NCBI GenBank assembly: GCA_030739585.1
Contig: JASLYX010000004.1
Span: 62,001 to 126,000, forward strand
Direction of reading: 5' to 3'
Length of the DNA: 64,000 bases
Origin: Candidatus Bathyarchaeota archaeon
Lineage (GTDB): Archaea; Thermoproteota; Bathyarchaeia; TCS64
The notes below the pieces were generated by a model. It did not search any database, was not told the origin of the DNA, and was given only the letters and a program-made list of their open reading frames with translations. Numbering within the stretch: position 1 is the stretch's first letter; each line of letters opens with the position of its first letter. The position numbers were made by a program, and so were the translations under genes. This document shows, one piece after another, positions 60,907 through 64,000 of this stretch.

Positions 60907-61420
60907 TTAGGCATCAACGCGCGCAAGAAGCTTCTCGCGCACTACAAAGTCTTCGTAGTTAATCGTCAGTTCTACGACATCCACTTTATCTGAACTGAAG
61001 CCAGTAATTCCCAGAATCTGCTTTCTAAGAGTCTCCTTCAAATCCTCAACCTCCTTCGTTCCAGTGGTCTAGAAGTAACATTAGCTCACTCTGAAGACTT
61101 TTCTCTTGTCCTTAATAATAGACTCAGGAAGTCTTTCCTTGTTGGTTATGTTCCTCGCCTTGATATCTTTCATGTGGTCTATGAATAACTATCAATAGAC
61201 ATGAGATATGTTGCTCTTCACCTTTGGGAAGCGTGCGTCGAAATAAGCCCTCAACACATAGTGACGCGCATATGGAGCTTCAATGCCTCCCTGATCTCCT
61301 TGGTCACGGATTTTCTTGTGATATAATCATTATTCGAAGAGTTGACTCTATAGTCCACCATCTCCTACCGCAGATAAACGTCTAGGACTGGACTTTGGGG
61401 TTCGATAGCGCCTCCCTCGA
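60907..61420 (-). pseudogene. Decayed tyrosine integrase beside tRNA-Pro
   Basis: Reverse-strand text of an archaeal phage-type integrase. Upstream: NDYITRKSVTKEIREALKLHM (about 61342-61268). After a frameshift: HYVLRAYFDARF (HxxR box), SNISHVY then two stops (61186-61195), MKDIKARNITNKERLPESI. A TAA and a TAG (61080-61068), then TGTKEVEDLKETLRKQILG to TAA 60907. YVLRAYF and the EARYTTNKG-like segment are diagnostic of the family. At least four stops and one shift: inactive. It lies immediately beyond the 3' end of tRNA-Pro, where integrases of inserted elements sit. Confidence 0.75.
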
Positions 61421-61454
61421 CCATATGGATCTCAATGGACTCGCGTGCTGACAA

Positions 61455-61531
61455 TGGTGGGGTCGCCCGGATTTGAACCGGGGATCACGCGGACCCAAAC
61501 CGCGTATCGTGCCAAGCTTGACCACGACCCC
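61455..61531 (-). tRNA. tRNA-Pro (anticodon TGG), CCA encoded
   Basis: Cloverleaf on the minus strand: acceptor GGGGTCG / CGACCCC with A discriminator and encoded CCA (61455-61457); anticodon stem CGCGG/CCGCG, loop TTTGGGT (anticodon TGG); T-arm with TTCAAAT. TATA-like TCATTAAATT lies 26-35 bp upstream (61557-61566). Encoded CCA contrasts with the other two tRNAs. Confidence 0.93.
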
Positions 61532-61576
61532 GCGACATTCTGGATAGGCGCTAAGCAATTTAATGATATCGAACAG

Positions 61577-62791
61577 CTAACCATAGCGCTGCTTGGACCT
61601 CTCAAGGGACTCCACTATTGGCATCAAACTCCCTGCCAACAGATTAAGCATCGCCCCTCCCCCTGTGCTCACGTGGCTCATCTGAGAGCCCAGATCCATC
61701 ATCGCGACCAAAACCCCTAGGTGTCCGCCCCCGACTAAGGTGAATCCCTCACACTCAGCCATTGCGCGAAGAATCTCCTTTGTCCCAGTATTGAAATTAC
61801 GCCTCTCAAACATTCCCATGGGTCCCTCAGCCACCACTGTCTCCGCCCTCTTTATCAGATCGCAGAAACTAGCCATGGTGTTAAGCCCAATATCAAAAAT
61901 ATTCCGCTCATTCATCACGGAGTCAGCGTGGATCTCAACCCGCTCACCCCCCACGTCTAGAGCCACGTCTATAGGGATCTCTATCTGATCCTTATAATCT
62001 TCCAGTAATTTTTTCGCTTCTTCTACGAGAACCCTCTCTGCAATAGGCAGTGCCTCCACCTCTTCCTGAGGACGTTTTTCGGCCATATGAAAAGTCTCCC
62101 TCACTAAGCCACCCACCATGACCCGATCTGCGATCCCCTCTCCCAACACCCTCTTTATCACTGGGAGCCGGTCCTCCACTTTCACCCCGCCTAAAACGAA
62201 GACGCATGGCCTATCAGGATCCACTAGTACCTGGTCCATTGCTTTGAGCTCACTCTCCATGAGCCTCCCTGCAGCCATCGGCATCACTTCCGCGAACCCC
62301 ACTAGACTAGGCTGGCTTCGATGGGCTGCTGCGAATGCGTCATTCACAACTAGATCGAAATGAGGGGCAAGAGTCTTAACAAACTCAGTCTCAATATGCT
62401 TCGCAGGGGATGCCTGAACGTTCTCCTCCGGAATAGACCTGAGATTATCCAGGACTAGGACTCCGCCGGGTCTCAGCGCCTCGATAGCAGTTACTGCTTC
62501 CTCTCCCATAACGTCTCCTACATAGGTGACCTTAGCTCCCAGATACATTTGGAGAACCCTGGCGTGGAGCTCTAGTGACGTAAAGTCATATTTTCCAGGT
62601 CTGCTCTGATGGGCTCCAAGTACAACTCGAGCGTTTTCCAGATCTTTCAAGGTTTCCAACGTAGCCTTGATTCGGGAGGCGTCGAGGATCCGCTTGGAGA
62701 CTGGATCCAGAGGCGAGTTTATGTCAACCCTCAGGAACACAGTTTTCCCTGAGACGTCGATATCATCCAGCGTCAGGAAGTTAAAGGGCAA
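61577..62791 (-). CDS. pgk: Phosphoglycerate kinase
   Basis: Glycolytic/gluconeogenic kinase, 404 aa. N-terminal VFLRVDINSPLDPVSKRI with the substrate Arg, GAHQSRPGKYDFTS, and LDNLRSIPEENV. C-terminal nucleotide site with VLGGVKVEDR, VAEGPMGMFERRNFN and STGGGAMLNLL. A TATA box at 62827-62837 lies 36-46 bp before ATG 62791. Archaeal type; monocistronic. Confidence 0.95.
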   Translation of the reverse strand: MPFNFLTLDDIDVSGKTVFLRVDINSPLDPVSKRILDASRIKATLETLKDLENARVVLGAHQSRPGKYDFTSLELHARVLQMYLGAKVTYVGDVMGEEAVTAIEALRPGGVLVLDNLRSIPEENVQASPAKHIETEFVKTLAPHFDLVVNDAFAAAHRSQPSLVGFAEVMPMAAGRLMESELKAMDQVLVDPDRPCVFVLGGVKVEDRLPVIKRVLGEGIADRVMVGGLVRETFHMAEKRPQEEVEALPIAERVLVEEAKKLLEDYKDQIEIPIDVALDVGGERVEIHADSVMNERNIFDIGLNTMASFCDLIKRAETVVAEGPMGMFERRNFNTGTKEILRAMAECEGFTLVGGGHLGVLVAMMDLGSQMSHVSTGGGAMLNLLAGSLMPIVESLERSKQRYG

Positions 62792-62993
62792 AATCTCACA
62801 CTAGTCTCCCGATACATACAAAAGAAGATATAAATATTCCGAGCAACCAAAATCATTGGAAAAATAGAGGTTGATCAACTTCTTCAATTGGACGTTGAAG
62901 TTGCAAGTGAAACACCCGGGGTTATAAGAGACGCCTCCATGAAAACTCCTTAATAGAACAACCCTTCAACTAGAAGGACTACGAGGTTGGCAA

Positions 62994-64000
62994 TTGAGAT
63001 CCATACGAGAGGTTATGAAGGGAAACCTTCTCGTGTTTACCATCGGGGACGCTATAAGACAACTCTCCATGTTTATCACATTTCCCTACTTCAGTCTCTA
63101 CGTAATTGCCCTCGGGGGGAGCCCAGCGCACATTGGGATCGTGAACAGCCTTCGCCCTATCCTCAGCCTGTTTATTTACCCCATCGCTGGATACCTCTCA
63201 GACCGTTATAATAGGGTCCGGGTCCTCACCACTACGAGTTACCTTACCGCTGTTCTCTGGCTCGTTTTCCTGTTCGCCCCAGATTGGAGGGTTCTAGCTA
63301 TTGGAAACTTCTTCATGGGTGCGGTGACCTTTTACTTCCCCGCTGCAAACTCCCTCATGGCCGACTCCATCCCAGAGGACCGCCGTGGAACTGGCTACTC
63401 CCTATGGTACGGTATCCCTGGGGCCATCGGAGTCTTCTCTCCGTTTATAGGTGGGTATTTGGTCACTACATGGGGGGTAATACGTGGTATGCGATTCCTT
63501 TACGCCCTCACGTTCATGACTTCCATAGGGATCGCCACCATGAACCTCAGGTTCCTCAAGGACAACTCATCCAAGCAAGAAGGAACAGGGGGAGAGAGCA
63601 TTCGGAGAATAGTGATAAACTCATATAGGGACGTTGTTGCGGTGCTCCGCTGGTTCCCTCGGAACCTCAGGTACTATTCCGCCGTCCTGGCTATTAGCTT
63701 CTTTTGCAACAATCTGGTCGGCTCCTATTGGGTTATCTACGCCATAGATGTGATTGGTCTCGAAAAACTCCAGTGGGGCACGGTCCTTCTAATGACCTCT
63801 GTCGTCAACGTCTCTCTCCTTTACCCCGCTGGCATAATAGTTGATAGGATCGGGGCTAGGAGAGTCTTGACCCTCGCCCTCTTAGCCTCCTCGATTTCCC
63901 TCTTCCTTTTCCCCTTCAGCCGGGGATTTTGGGATGTCGCCCTTATTGTCGTCTTGGGGAGCACAGTCAGCGCATTCCTTAATATCGGCGCGCCAGCCTA
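62994..64000 (+). CDS. Major facilitator superfamily transporter (partial, C-terminus off the window)
   Basis: 335 residues so far, with about ten membrane helices. TTG 62994 with GAGGT 7 nt upstream opens RSIREVMKGNLLVFTIGDAI. The MFS loop 2-3 motif reads GYLSDRYNRVRVL and the second-half repeat DRIGARRVLTLALL. A shorter protein starts at ATG 63021 (inside the first 10 residues). Substrate unknown. The sequence runs off the right edge. Confidence 0.85.
   Translation, partial: MRSIREVMKGNLLVFTIGDAIRQLSMFITFPYFSLYVIALGGSPAHIGIVNSLRPILSLFIYPIAGYLSDRYNRVRVLTTTSYLTAVLWLVFLFAPDWRVLAIGNFFMGAVTFYFPAANSLMADSIPEDRRGTGYSLWYGIPGAIGVFSPFIGGYLVTTWGVIRGMRFLYALTFMTSIGIATMNLRFLKDNSSKQEGTGGESIRRIVINSYRDVVAVLRWFPRNLRYYSAVLAISFFCNNLVGSYWVIYAIDVIGLEKLQWGTVLLMTSVVNVSLLYPAGIIVDRIGARRVLTLALLASSISLFLFPFSRGFWDVALIVVLGSTVSAFLNIGAPA

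Noticed and set aside
61445-61720. Plus-strand frame starting at 61445
   Set aside because: It runs antisense through tRNA-Pro and into pgk; its GSPGFEPGIT start is translated tRNA sequence.
1-64000. CRISPR array or insertion sequence
   Set aside because: No regularly spaced repeats and no transposase frame were seen; the only mobile signals are the tRNA-Arg island and the integrase relic.

Overview
The window is archaeal chromosome. S12 and S7 are of archaeal type, and there are a DGGGP synthase (ether lipids), an archaeal ATP-dependent DNA ligase, a TtuA/NcsA tRNA thiolase with ubiquitin-like carriers, an aldehyde:ferredoxin oxidoreductase with its ferredoxin, and TATA boxes 22-35 bp ahead of start codons (leaderless transcripts). 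Together with a bacterial-type GrpE-DnaK-DnaJ set, an MtrH/corrinoid methyltransferase relic and a relic tyrosine integrase, this suggests a Bathyarchaeia-like member of the Thermoproteota; that placement is inference. No CRISPR array or complete insertion sequence was seen.

Layout. 0-6 kb: partial L-serine dehydratase, zinc alcohol dehydrogenase, and larE/larC/larB for the nickel-pincer nucleotide cofactor. 6-12.9 kb: peroxiredoxin, SpoU methyltransferase with a tiny zinc-finger gene, SMP-30 hydrolase, and a UbiA / glycosyltransferase / UDP-galactopyranose-mutase-like cluster. 13-20 kb: mtrH relic, ferritin-like protein, S12, S7, DGGGP synthase, small zinc proteins and decayed genes. 20-24 kb: AOR plus ferredoxin, threonine dehydratase-like enzyme, cupin. 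24-29 kb: metal locus with a ZIP transporter relic, a P1B ATPase and NikR. 29-35 kb: DNA ligase, then an EtfB / ferredoxin-EtfA / GlcD operon. 35-45 kb: GrpE, DnaK, M28 peptidase, DnaJ, PurA, a CinA-like gene paired with a LarA-family gene, site-2 protease, N-acetyltransferase. 45-51 kb: cysteine-cluster protein, amidohydrolase, TtuA and two ubiquitin-like proteins, and tRNA-Arg carrying a small island bounded by 32-bp direct repeats. 51-64 kb: tRNA-Cys, superoxide reductase, cysteine synthase-like, Old Yellow Enzyme, CoA transferase, PrsW-like protease, MazG, ACR3, nitroreductase, integrase relic beside tRNA-Pro, phosphoglycerate kinase, partial MFS transporter.

The clearest functional theme is nickel and hydroxyacid chemistry: LarB, LarC and LarE make the nickel-pincer nucleotide, a divergent LarA-family protein is a candidate relative of the client enzyme, NikR is a nickel sensor, and the EtfAB-GlcD operon resembles the electron-confurcating D-lactate dehydrogenase of acetogens. 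A second theme is gene decay: at least six recognisable genes (corrinoid protein, mtrH, ZIP transporter, amidohydrolase, tyrosine integrase, one unknown) are broken by stops, frameshifts or truncation among intact neighbours. A third is unusual translation starts: larB appears to begin at ATT and a zinc-finger gene at ATA, each behind a good Shine-Dalgarno sequence.
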